A DNA stretch of 64,000 nt from Rhexocercosporidium sp. MPI-PUGE-AT-0058 (taxonomy: Eukaryota > Ascomycota > Leotiomycetes > Helotiales): positions 558,001 to 622,000 of the forward strand of contig JAGTJL010000018.1 of NCBI GenBank assembly GCA_020746875.1. Direction: 5' to 3'. The translations under genes and the position numbers were made by a program. Each line of letters opens with the position of its first letter. Position 1 is the stretch's first letter. Below the pieces are notes generated by a model. It worked only from the letters and a program-made list of their open reading frames with translations, was not told the origin of the DNA and searched no databases. Below, piece after piece: positions 55,640 through 64,000 of this stretch.

Positions 55640-58600
55640 AGTGGACATTTGACTTTGGAGCTACTAAATACTTCTCTGGTATGTACGCCGACTTTACGAC
55701 CCTCAAACGCTGGAGAGACAAACAGGTGAAGATAGCCAATAATTAATATTTATCAGCGGAAGGCTATAAAGACGTACAAATTAATGGCATGGTCTTGCAT
55801 AACGTCTGGTATATGCCTGGCTTCGGAAGCATTAGACTACTATTAATTAGAGCACTTGCGGAGGACGGAATCTGTATTATATTTAATAATACAGGAGCAA
55901 AGTATTGTAAGGACAATATACTAATGCTTTTTATAACAAAAATCAGAGGTTTATACGTCTTGAACTCAAGCATAAAAGCAAATACGTCGGAATCGCTAGT
56001 GCCGGAAACACATATTATAAAAAGCTTATATAATGCTAAAAACCTGAAAACGATGCCGGATCTAATACATAAGCGTTTCGGCCATATAAATTATTAAGAA
56101 ATAGTCAAACTAAAAGCAGTATCCGGATACGGGATAAAGCTAAGAAAGCGGATGATTTATAAAGGGAAAAAAGCTGTGAATTATACTTAGCCGGTAGGAT
56201 GAAGGAGTATTTTATTCAAAAGACTAATACTAGAGCTAATACGTTATTACGTAGGCTATATGTCGATATATTAGGTATCTAGTGCCAGTTAATTAAAGGT
56301 TATAAATATTACTTAGTAGTCGTAGACAATGTAATTAAAGTATGCTAAATGTGGCTATTTAAGGACAAAACCGCTGCTATAATACAACCGGAAATCAAGT
56401 TATTAAAAACTTAATTAAAGCTTTAAAAAAGACAAGTTATCGTGTATTAGATAATTAATAATAATAAAAGAGAGTTTGGAAACGCGTTTATGCGTTAGCT
56501 ATAAGAGCTTGGAATATAATCAGAGCCGTCGCTACTATATAAATAGTCGCTTAATAAAGTCTTAAAGTATTAAATATATTAATTATTAAAGATCGTCAGG
56601 TTTATATTATACGACGCAAAATAGCCAAATAGTTTATAGTGCTACGCCGTAAAGCACGCTATAAAGCTCAAAAACAGAAGACTGATAAAAGCATTATTAT
56701 ATTATAGGGTAAAGGGCTTGATTCCGCTGGAGGTATAAAAGGGAAAGCTAGCGAGTCTATCGTATTATAGAGTATTTGGTATAAGAGCTTAACTACTTAA
56801 ACTAAAAGCAACGTTCCCTAAGAAGCTAGAGCCTAGAATATAGTTAAAGAAGTATATTCTTATAGGAATGACTAGCTTATATACGTATAAGCTATTAAAT
56901 ATAGAAAATCAATAAGATTTAATCTCTGTAAACGTTAAATTTGATAAATACATTATATAACTAGTTATAAGCAAAGTAGAAACAGTAATAAGACTTTTAA
57001 AGGTTAAAAGGCCAGCTAATAAAGCTGAAATACCTCTAATAAGGAGGCCAGACGCTGAAACAGACTCTATAAGAAGACTTTAATTAGAGTGGCCAGACGC
57101 TGAAACAGGCTCTATAGGAAGACCTTTACAAAGAAGGCCAGACGCTGAAACAGGCTCTATAAGCATTATAAGGAGAGCTAAAGAAAGACCTCTAATAAAA
57201 AGGCCAGCACGCGATGCTGTTATATAAAAGCAAAGAAGTAATATTACGTAGTCGTCTAATTAGCGACTAATTAATATTATAATTAAACTTACAGAGTTTA
57301 AGTATAAACAATAACTGAAGCTAAAACGCGTGTATAAAGAGTTAATTATAGCTCTTAAAGCTAAAGGCACGACTGCTCTAATTTAAGACTTAGTTACGCT
57401 AAAGCAAGCTTTACAGGAAAATGAAACTGAATGGATGCTTATAATTATGGAAGAATATAACGCGTTACGTACTACGGGGACATATGAAATACGGTATAAA
57501 AAGCTATTAATTAAAAAGAAACTGATTACTTTAAAGCTAATACTCCGTAATAAGATATATTTAAATGACTCTCTTACACGCAAGAAAGCACGTATTATAG
57601 TAAGAGGTTTTAAGTAATAGCATGGCAGCGACTACTTTAACACTTACGCCAGCGTCGTACGACCGACAATACTTAGAGTATTACTAGCTTTAACTGCTTA
57701 ATACGATTACGAAGCTGATCACGTCGATATTAACACCGCGTTCTTGAATCCGAAACTGAAGGAGAAAATATTGTTGTGCAATACAGGTATGCGCACGTGC
57801 TTAGCTTACGTAAGCAGGGGCAGTAATAGGGGCAGTTGCGTACAGAGCCTCTTCTTAGAATTAGACACTTTTGCCACTACTCCTGAGAGAGCTATGCCTA
57901 CCGTCGATTAAAGCTTTGCACGACAAATATATATGGAAATACCGTAATACTTCGTCGAAACTATATACTCAGAGCTGAAAGGAAGAGGAAACGCGTATTT
58001 GAAGCTTTTACGGAGCTTTTACGGCTTAAAACAAGTACCTAGAGAGTAGTGGCTAATAGTAAAGGAAACTATAGAGATAACGTTTAGTTTAATACAGTCA
58101 GATGCAGATCCAAATCTCTTTATCTTTCAGGGGAAAGCAGGAAAAGCGTTAAATCCTAAAGAGATGGAAAGGCAAAGACTTAGGCTTTGTAATCACTTTT
58201 ATAGGACTTTAAATTGAACGGAATCGGTTAGTAAAGACGCTCAGAATACATTAGTCTCTCTATACGTTAAAAGTACTAGAAAGGTTTAGTATAATAAATG
58301 CGAATGAAGCTAGGTTACTTATAATAGTAAGAACGGTGTCTAAGAGCTAAGAAGACGCACTTTAATTAAATACTAAAGAGACCTTATTTTACTAGTAGAT
58401 TATAGGCTCCTTCATTTACCTTACGAACTTTACGAAACCTAATATCGCATATATTGTTGGTTAACTAACACGGCATATATCAAAACTTACGGAAATGTAC
58501 TTATAATATATAAAGCCTTTCTTATAATACCTTAAAGCTACGATTAACGACGGAATCACTTATAGCAGAAGAAATACAGCTAATTACAATCCATTTAACT

Positions 58601-59068
58601 ATTACACAAATGTTATATAAGGGACAAAAGGTAACAAGAAGTTATTTCAGGCGTGGCTAGTCAAATTTAATAACGCAATTACTAATTAGTTTACTAACGT
58701 TCAAAAGTCGATAGCTCTCAATAGTAAAGATTCAGAAATAATAACTATTAGCGACGGATTAAGAGAAGTAGCATAAATGCTAAAGTTATAGAAAGACTTA
58801 GGAATCACTTTTACGAAACCTCTAACACTTTACCTCAATAATATAACAGCAGAATCCCTTTATAAAAAGCGCAAATTTACTCTTAAATCTAAATATATTA
58901 ACATCCGTTACTTTTTCATACGCAATAATATGGTTTTAGCAGAGAAAATAACTATAGAGCATGTACCAGGAAATGATAATATGACAGACGCTTTTACGAA
59001 GGCGTTGTCAGGACCTGCTTTTAAGAGGTATAAGGAATATATAGGCCTACCGTCGAAAACATCGAATT
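55640..59068 (+). pseudogene. Copia polyprotein (protease, integrase, RT, RNase H), damaged
   Basis: Protease-like WTFDFGATKYFSG at about 55645, with DFG where DSG is expected. GAG-pre-integrase region NVWYMPGFGSIRLLLIRAL and LIHKRFGHINY near 55800-56095. Integrase core region YYLVVVDN near 56310. RT begins EWMLIIMEEYNALRTTGTYE near 57430, continues ARIIVRGFK, YFNTYASVVRPTILRVLLA and DINTAFLNPKLKE, and LKLLRSFYGLKQVPREWW near 58000. An inserted-looking stretch lies between the RT blocks at about 57780-57920. RNase H ends SKYINIRYFFI, EHVPGNDNMTDAFTKALSG and FKRYKEYIGL near 59050. Numerous stops. Confidence 0.9.
57046..57180 (+). repeat. 45-bp tandem repeat (3 copies) in the Copia linker
   Basis: Units start at 57046, 57091 and 57136 with ggccagacgctgaaacag. 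The period of 45 bp keeps the polyprotein frame and encodes 15-residue repeats of the type RPDAETGSI. The array lies between integrase and reverse transcriptase. Confidence 0.88.
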
Positions 59069-59280
59069 GAGCTAGGAATAGAGGCCATAATAGGAGCATA
59101 GAATAATACGGGCATTTTAACAGACATACAGAAGACTTGGAGATAGTCAATTAGGTACTTTTGTACTGTAACGCAAGCAGGAATGCTGCGGAGTGGCTGA
59201 ACTTCTTTAAAGAAGGAGACGTAGGCATTATACAGGCTCGGAAAGTTGTATTACAGGAGTTAATAAGGCCTAGGGCAATG

Positions 59281-59366
59281 GAATACGAGGAATACGAGGA
59301 ATACGAGGCTCAACGTCGGAATACGAGGCTCAGAATACGAGCCGTAACGTCAGGAATACGAGGCTT
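59281..59366 (+). repeat. GAATACGAG minisatellite
   Basis: Nine-base units gaatacgag occur in tandem three times and then spaced by ctcaacgtcg-type inserts. They lie just before the polypurine tract of the Copia element. Confidence 0.8.
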
Positions 59367-59429
59367 AAATTAGAGAGCTTAATACGTTGTATTTAGAATT
59401 CTATATATAGAGCTTCAGAGTAGGGGGGA

Positions 59430-59548
59430 TGTTAGAAATATGGGTGTAGCGTAGATCTGAGTACTTAAGTAACTCTGATCACGCCACCCCTATTTCCAGT
59501 ATTACTTTGTACGCTCTCTCAGATAGAATTCTATATGCTTTTCTATCA
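59430..59548 (+). repeat. 3' LTR of the Copia element
   Basis: 119 bp, TG...CA, nearly identical in reverse to 24773-24891. Confidence 0.92.
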
Positions 59549-59605
59549 CCGGGGACACTTTGCTTCGCCTACTTTAGGGTGGGGCCCCTAAGGTACGGTG
59601 GTTAA
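59549..59605. other. Possible end of another small transposon between Copia and the NLR pseudogene
   Basis: The NLR reading (MNNLAFTWKGNGN) stops making sense at about 59605. The 55 bp up to the LTR read, on the minus strand, CAGTGGGTGTTAACCACC followed by a palindrome ggggcccc. This looks like a terminal repeat of an element, but its partner is not in view. Confidence 0.3.
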
Positions 59606-61253
59606 CACCCACTGTTACCGTTTCCCTTCCACGTAAACGCCAAGTTGTTCATGCTCGTTAGCGTGTCTAGATGGTCCACTCCGAGCTTCGTCTTGCGAGT
59701 CTCCATGACTTGCACCTCCAGCCCTTCTGCAGCGTCCTACCGATTATTTAGTTTATATGTTAAGCTTGCTATTGCCATCTTACTTAGCGTATCCTCGTGC
59801 TTATTACCGAGAATCTTCTTTCGAACTTCTATTGCCTGAATTAATATAGTCTCCGCCTTCATATTATTCTTTATTATCTACGCGTACTATGCTGTCTTAT
59901 AGAGCACTGAAGCCCAGTCTAGTAAAGACTCTTGTTCTTTTAGCTTCTATATTACTGCCGATTGTGCATGTGGGAAAAGTGCTTGATAGCTTTCCTAATT
60001 CTCGTACTCTCCCGTGGGGAACTTATTAAAAAGTATTTGTAATAGTATCGCTATTATTTTTTTAAATCTTCTTTTACTTCTAGCTATATTTTTATTATTA
60101 GCTGCACGAGTACGTGTATTTTAAATACCGACGAGATCTTAAAGACCGAGATAAACGCATAATCTCTTAATATAATTAGGTCGTCTTTAAATTTATTGCC
60201 ACGTGTATTATTCTTCTTATCTTGTTCTCGGGCTTTATTATCGTCTCTTTTGCGATAAAAGAGGCGCGTTAGACGCTGGACTGGTCGAGATCGTGTTCTT
60301 TGCTGATTCGTTTTATTGCCTGGGTTAGTCTTTTGTCAGCTAAACAGACTTATTAAAGATAGCAAGTCAGCTGCCGATGGCCTGCTTTAACGTATGTGCT
60401 CAAATAAAATATGCCATGTGATAATAATAGAGTTCTTAGCCTCGCGGTCTCGTCGAAGATATCCAGCTTTATTATTTAAGAGACTTATCTTCTCGCGGTC
60501 GCTCCTCCGAAACTTGTTTAAGTATTTTAATATTGAATACCTTAGCGCTTTTTAACAAATATATGCCGCTACTTAAACGATAGCAAGCGGCATATATTCT
60601 AGCGCTATAACTAAGTCACTGACATTATAATTCTTATCATTAATATCGCTATCCTCTCGCATCCTGAGCTTCTTTTTAAGCAGTGCTATTACGTCGGTCT
60701 TATTTATAGGCTTTATTGCAATTAAGGTATGGTCTTCCACAAGCTGTAACGCCGTTAGCTTAATCTTTATAGTAATGAGAATCGTCTTATTCTGGTATTG
60801 CGGTAGGTATTTTATAAGCCGTTTTACTTTCTTACTTCTTTTATTATTCGTGTGCTTATCCTCATTACCGGTTGAAGCCTTAACGAGAAAGCCAGTATCG
60901 TCTATATTATTAAGTATAAGAACCCACTTTCCCTTCCTTTTATTATACAGCCAGTCGTATACAAGCTAGAGTATATCGACTTGTAGATTCTGTCGTTTAG
61001 AAACCTTAATACGGTCTGCAATATCTCGAAAGCTCTGCTCAAACCGGGAAGCATTACTTGCGTAGACTTAAAACACTTATGTTTTTGGCGAGCGGTCTCG
61101 AGTTCGATAAGCGTATTCGATAACGAGTCACGATTTGCTTTACAGTAATTAGCAAAACGAATTAATTAAAGGAGTTCTGCATACCCGACGCCGCTTAAGC
61201 TAATAAGCGCGATCCGAGAACCTAAGATAGCACATTTCTAATGAATCTAAGAG
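59600..61253 (-). pseudogene. HET-NB-ARC-TPR (NLR-like) gene, 3' part: nucleotide-binding and TPR regions
   Basis: Minus strand. Walker A is split by an intron: ALISLSGVG, donor gtatgc, then KS-stop-LVIEYAYRTRDRSPK near 61120-61200. Then NASRFEQSFRDIADRIK, LVYDWLYNKRKGKWVLILNN (Walker B region, Asp changed to Asn), YLPQYQNKTILITIK, NVSDLVIALEYMPLAIV (GLPLA-type motif), NKFRRSDREKISLLNNKAGY, REAKNSIIITWHILFEHIR, SRPSAADLLSLISLF and DLIILRDYAFISVF. The end is a TPR-type block EVQVMETRKTKLG, TLTSMNNLAFTWKG at about 59610-59730. Stops fit former Trp/Gln/Arg codons. In fungi such STAND proteins act in heterokaryon incompatibility and innate-immune-like sensing. Dead here, and its 3' end is lost. 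Confidence 0.88.
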
Positions 61254-61255
61254 TA

Positions 61256-63078
61256 AGTCCCCACCCTACCATTCCGATCGCCCCCTTATTCCGTTCACCT
61301 CGCTTAATATACCGCTTTTCTACTTACTTACTTTTAATAATTAATAACTTTCTTATTTTCTTATCGATTTTCTTTATTTTTAGAATCTAAATTAAGACGA
61401 CAATGAAGCCGAAATATACTAAAGACGACGTAGTTCTGGCTCTGTATGTAATTGAAAATGGCAAGTCTTTGCGATGCGCTGTAAAAGAGTGAAGTATATT
61501 ATAATTTACTCTCTAAGGTCGATTTCATGGCATAAATACCTATTAATAAGCTATTAGTCACTTGCAAAAGCTACTCACGATGTTAAAAGAGCGTCTTACG
61601 CACTGGGTTTTGACTTAAGAGACATTAGGATTTAATGTTACCTATGCGCAAGTGCGGCTTTTTGAGAACCGACTTTGTGCACTTTAAGGGGACTCTATAT
61701 TACTCGGAAAACGATAGGTACAGCGGTTTTTTAAGCGGAATTCTATTTTAAGCACTAAGAAGCAATATTTCATTAATTTTATACGTATTAATAACGTAAC
61801 ATCCGATGTTATTAAGCCGTGGTTCCAAAAAATGCAGATTCTAACTATTAAGGCAATTTTACTTAAAAATCGTTGAAATATAAATAAGGCAAGGATTATA
61901 AAAGGCTTTGGAATTAATAGTTTAATTATTGGCCATAAAAACCGACGTTTTATACAGCGGAAACAGCCTAGTTCCTAGAATTAGACCTCTTTCATTAAAT
62001 GCATCTTTATAACTAGCAAGAAAATTACTCTACTTGTAATATATAAGAGAAAATCGATCTAATAACAATAGTTTCCAGCAAATATTAACTTATTTAAGGA
62101 ATAGAAGTTTACAATAATAAAGAATAAATGGATAAATAATGCTATCACATTAGAATAGCTGGAAAAGGTCTTTATTCCCTAGACGTAACCACGTGATTAA
62201 AAACCTCGATTACTAGTCTTAGACGGCCATAGAAGTCATAAGACTACGGAATTCATGTAAAAGTGCTTAGAATATAATATATTTCTATTGTTTTTACTTA
62301 TACATACGTCACACGTTTTATAATCGTTGAATTTGTCGATTTTCTCTCCTCTTAAAGTAGCCTATCGAAAATACCTTAATCTTTTGGCATTAATAACTAA
62401 TTCTACCTTAATTAGTAAGCGTAACTTCTTAATATATTATTATAAAGCACGGAAAGAGAGCCTAACGGGTATAAATATTAAATCTGACTGGAGAGCTACC
62501 GGGTTATGGCCAATAAGTATAACAAAACCACTTATGAGCCGATTACTCTTAGAGAATAATAATAAAGAGCTAGAAAATAGTATTTTTAAAGACCTCTAGG
62601 CTATTAAAGAAGTAAAGGAATTATTAATTATATAGTTTACGCCAAAAGCAGGCAAAGAATTCCGATTACAAATCAACACTTTAACTAAATTAGCATATAA
62701 TAACTTTCTAACGCGACGACTACTCTTTAAAAAAGCTATAAAGGCTTTAAACTAAAAGGATTTCGCTCTTGGTTAGGCAGAGATGAAGATATAGTAATTA
62801 GAGGCTAAATTAAATTAATTAAGGCCATAGAAAAAACGGAAGGTTTAAACTAGCCTAAATTCTAAGTTTACGGATATCTAGGCTATTTAAAGAGCTTAAA
62901 TTATAGCTGAAGAGCAAGAAATTGTACCTATTAATTTAGATTTAGCAAAAGATTCTAATTCTGAAAAAGATTGTATATAAATAAAGGCGTTATAGAGTTA
63001 TTAAGTGTTTTTTCCAAATAGTGGTAAATTGCGGGGTGAACGGAATGGGGGGGCGATCGGAATGGTGGGGTGGGGACT
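61256..63078 (+). mobile_element. Pogo-type DNA transposon, complete ends, 1823 bp, inserted in the NLR gene
   Basis: Terminal inverted repeats start AGTCCCCACCC(T/C)ACCATTCC, about 50 bp, with a few transitions between ends. They are flanked by TA at 61254-61255 and 63079-63080. The insertion splits the linker between HET and NB-ARC of the minus-strand NLR gene. Transposase runs on the plus strand. Confidence 0.93.
61403..62599 (+). pseudogene. Pogo transposase (HTH-psq, CENP-B-type HTH, DDE_1), RIP-damaged
   Basis: From ATG at 61403: KYTKDDVVLALYVIENGKSL (HTH psq region), then LKERLTHWVLT (CENP-B-like HTH), VIKPWFQKMQILTIKAILLK, RIIKGFGINSLIIG, LEWLEKVFIP, and RLLVLDGHRSHKTTEFM near 62210 with the second catalytic Asp. 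Then HTSHVL, LNLSIFSPLKVAYRKYLNLL near 62330 and KSDWRATGLWPISITKPLMS, stop at 62599. Many stops and missense changes. Confidence 0.9.
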
Positions 63079-63080
63079 TA

Positions 63081-63420
63081 TTCCTCGCTCGACGAAGTCT
63101 GCGTCGCGACTGAAGGGTATAACGATCGACGAGTTCAGTGGAGTCTCTGGTTGTTCGGCGGGTCGGGACGTCACTAGCGCGGGGTCAGCTTCGACCTTTG
63201 GGACTTAAGGTGCGCTAGGCATTAGTCGTTGGGATAGGACTTACTCTTTAAAGGTCTGTTAATTGCCTCCCGGAGCCGCAGAAACGCCTTGACTTCTCCT
63301 TCTTTATAAAGAAGTGGCATCTGGACATCGAAAATCCCAAAGAGCGAATATGCCTTATCTTCTCCGCGTGTGGTCTGTCGACTCTGGTGGGCTTCCAAAC
63401 CGGGATCATACCGGGGGTAC
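63081..63420 (-). pseudogene. HET-NB-ARC-TPR gene, 5' part: end of HET domain and linker
   Basis: The minus strand reads RQTTRGEDKAYSLFGIFDV, then QMPLLYKEGEVKAFLRLREA, the conserved C-terminal part of HET (heterokaryon incompatibility) domains, at about 63260-63385. After a frame change or intron comes LVTSRPAEQPETPLNSSIVI and PFSRDADFVERG, ending at 63081 against the pogo element. The sentence resumes on the far side of the element at 61253 (KCAILGSRIALISLSGVG). Upstream HET sequence is not readable beyond about 63420, so the N-terminus is missing or damaged. Confidence 0.82.
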
Positions 63421-63762
63421 TGCCTGCGGAGAGAAACTTACAAACTTGATCTTGCGTATATATCTGGTTAGATTGAATATACGGTAGCTTGCAAACCGCC
63501 TTCACCTTTTGCACACATGCACTATCTTTCAAAGCCACATCGTGCAAGGAACCCTTGGCCGCCCATCAGCCAAGAGGCTTGATTCAGAGAAACTGACTAA
63601 TCATCATTTTCAGCCCAACACCACGACCCTAAACTTCCTGATCCACAGTCTCCGCAAGCATCACAAGAAGTACACTTTTGCATTTCAGTATCCTGGGTTT
63701 TTGCTTCTCTGCCTAGAGAGATCATCAATGATCGAGTAGTTGTATGCATTCGCATTGCAGAG
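63421..63762. other. Upstream region of the right-edge gene
   Basis: About 340 bp of normal composition between the NLR remnant and the start at 63763. It presumably holds the promoter. A CAC/CAA-rich leader precedes the ATG; no defined motif is recognised. Confidence 0.4.
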
Positions 63763-64000
63763 ATGAGCAATCTTACGACAGCCCTACCTGCTGCTACAAC
63801 TCCATTTTTGAGCACCCCTCGGCCCCAACTTCAGTCATCATTTAATGGCTCGGAACCAAACTGGTTGTCGTTACAAGATGTGCACGAGACGCTCATTCGA
63901 TCTGCCACCATTCATATTGTGGCCACCGCATCGTACGGGCATCTTTTAACCCTCAGAAAATATCTAAAGAATCGTTCTGCCACTCTTCTGCTTAATATCT
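63763..64000 (+). CDS. 5' end of an unknown gene, cut by window edge; MAT1-2-1 is a candidate
   Basis: An open frame of 79 codons runs from ATG at 63763 to the edge: MSNLTTALPAATTPFLSTPR, then NWLSLQDVHETLIRSATIHI and GHLLTLRKYLKNRSATLLLN. Base composition and codon use are normal and unaffected by RIP. The N-terminal layout, with a Trp followed by a helical stretch, an ATIHIVA-like strand, G-x2-L and K-Y-x-K, loosely recalls the region before the HMG box in mating-type MAT1-2-1 proteins. With APN2 at the other end of the window this is tempting. The HMG box, if any, lies outside, so this cannot be confirmed here. Confidence 0.5.
   Translation, partial: MSNLTTALPAATTPFLSTPRPQLQSSFNGSEPNWLSLQDVHETLIRSATIHIVATASYGHLLTLRKYLKNRSATLLLNI

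Larger units (their letters stand above)
55560..59548 (+). mobile_element. Copia-type LTR retrotransposon, 5' end not recognisable, 3' LTR intact
   Basis: Protease through RNase H order with the 3' LTR at 59430-59548 (TGTTAGAAATATGGGTG to TTCTATCA), preceded by a polypurine tract ggggggat. No matching 5' LTR or gag zinc knuckle was found upstream, so the 5' part is deleted or decayed beyond recognition. The same LTR occurs alone at 24773-24891. Confidence 0.88.

Noticed and set aside
1..64000. CRISPR arrays, bacterial operons, riboswitches, rRNA genes.
   Set aside because: The organism is a fungus; tandem repeats here lack spacers, and no rRNA-like sequence was seen.

Overview
The window looks like genomic DNA of a filamentous ascomycete (Pezizomycotina; a Leotiomycetes-like fungus is possible but cannot be fixed from sequence alone). 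Evidence: short GT-AG and GC-AG introns, an APN2-type AP endonuclease gene, a HET/NB-ARC/TPR NLR-like gene, and a sharply two-speed composition. Islands of ordinary GC content alternate with multi-kilobase blocks so AT-rich that almost no reading frame survives. Damage inside recognisable transposons is dominated by CAG/CAA/TGG to stop, TGT to TAT and GAC to AAC changes, the pattern expected from repeat-induced point mutation (RIP).

Layout. 1-2052 (-): 5' part of APN2, running off the left edge. 2461-4680 (+): a DUF4139-family gene broken by an internal inversion, frameshifts and a small duplication. 5759-7876 (+): a poly-C2H2 zinc-finger gene. 8.7-10.8 kb: remnant of a STAND/NLR N-terminal domain, then RIP desert. 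10.8-12.3 kb: GC island with one small candidate gene. 12.5-16.1 kb: RIP desert with minisatellites. 17674-20623: complete but dead hAT transposon with an 8-bp target duplication. 22708-24290 (+): multi-exon orphan gene. 24.4-25.6 kb: decayed DNA with a solo Copia LTR. 25.7-27.5 kb: two decaying genes facing apart. 31431-32755 (-): intact three-exon PD-(D/E)XK-like gene. 36745-40785: a mariner with a Fot1/pogo element nested in it. 40964-43.8 kb: decayed host-like coding DNA with a solo Copia-type LTR (42941-43251). 43794-50609: complete RIPped chromodomain Gypsy (coding strand minus), with an antisense ORF on the plus strand. 50.6-55.3 kb: decayed coding remnants. 55.56-59548: Copia element lacking a recognisable 5' LTR. 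59.6-63.4 kb (-): HET-NB-ARC-TPR pseudogene split by a pogo element at 61256-63078. 63763-64000 (+): 5' end of a gene running off the right edge.

How it fits together. APN2 is a classical flank of the mating-type (MAT) locus in Pezizomycotina. The gene entering at the right edge has an N-terminus loosely reminiscent of MAT1-2-1 proteins. One reading is therefore a MAT-flanking interval swollen by nested transposons and sterilised by RIP. This is inference and needs a search. Genes that look intact or nearly so are APN2 (one doubtful junction), the zinc-finger gene, the 22.7-kb orphan gene (one homopolymer frameshift), the PD-(D/E)XK-like gene and the partial gene at the right edge.
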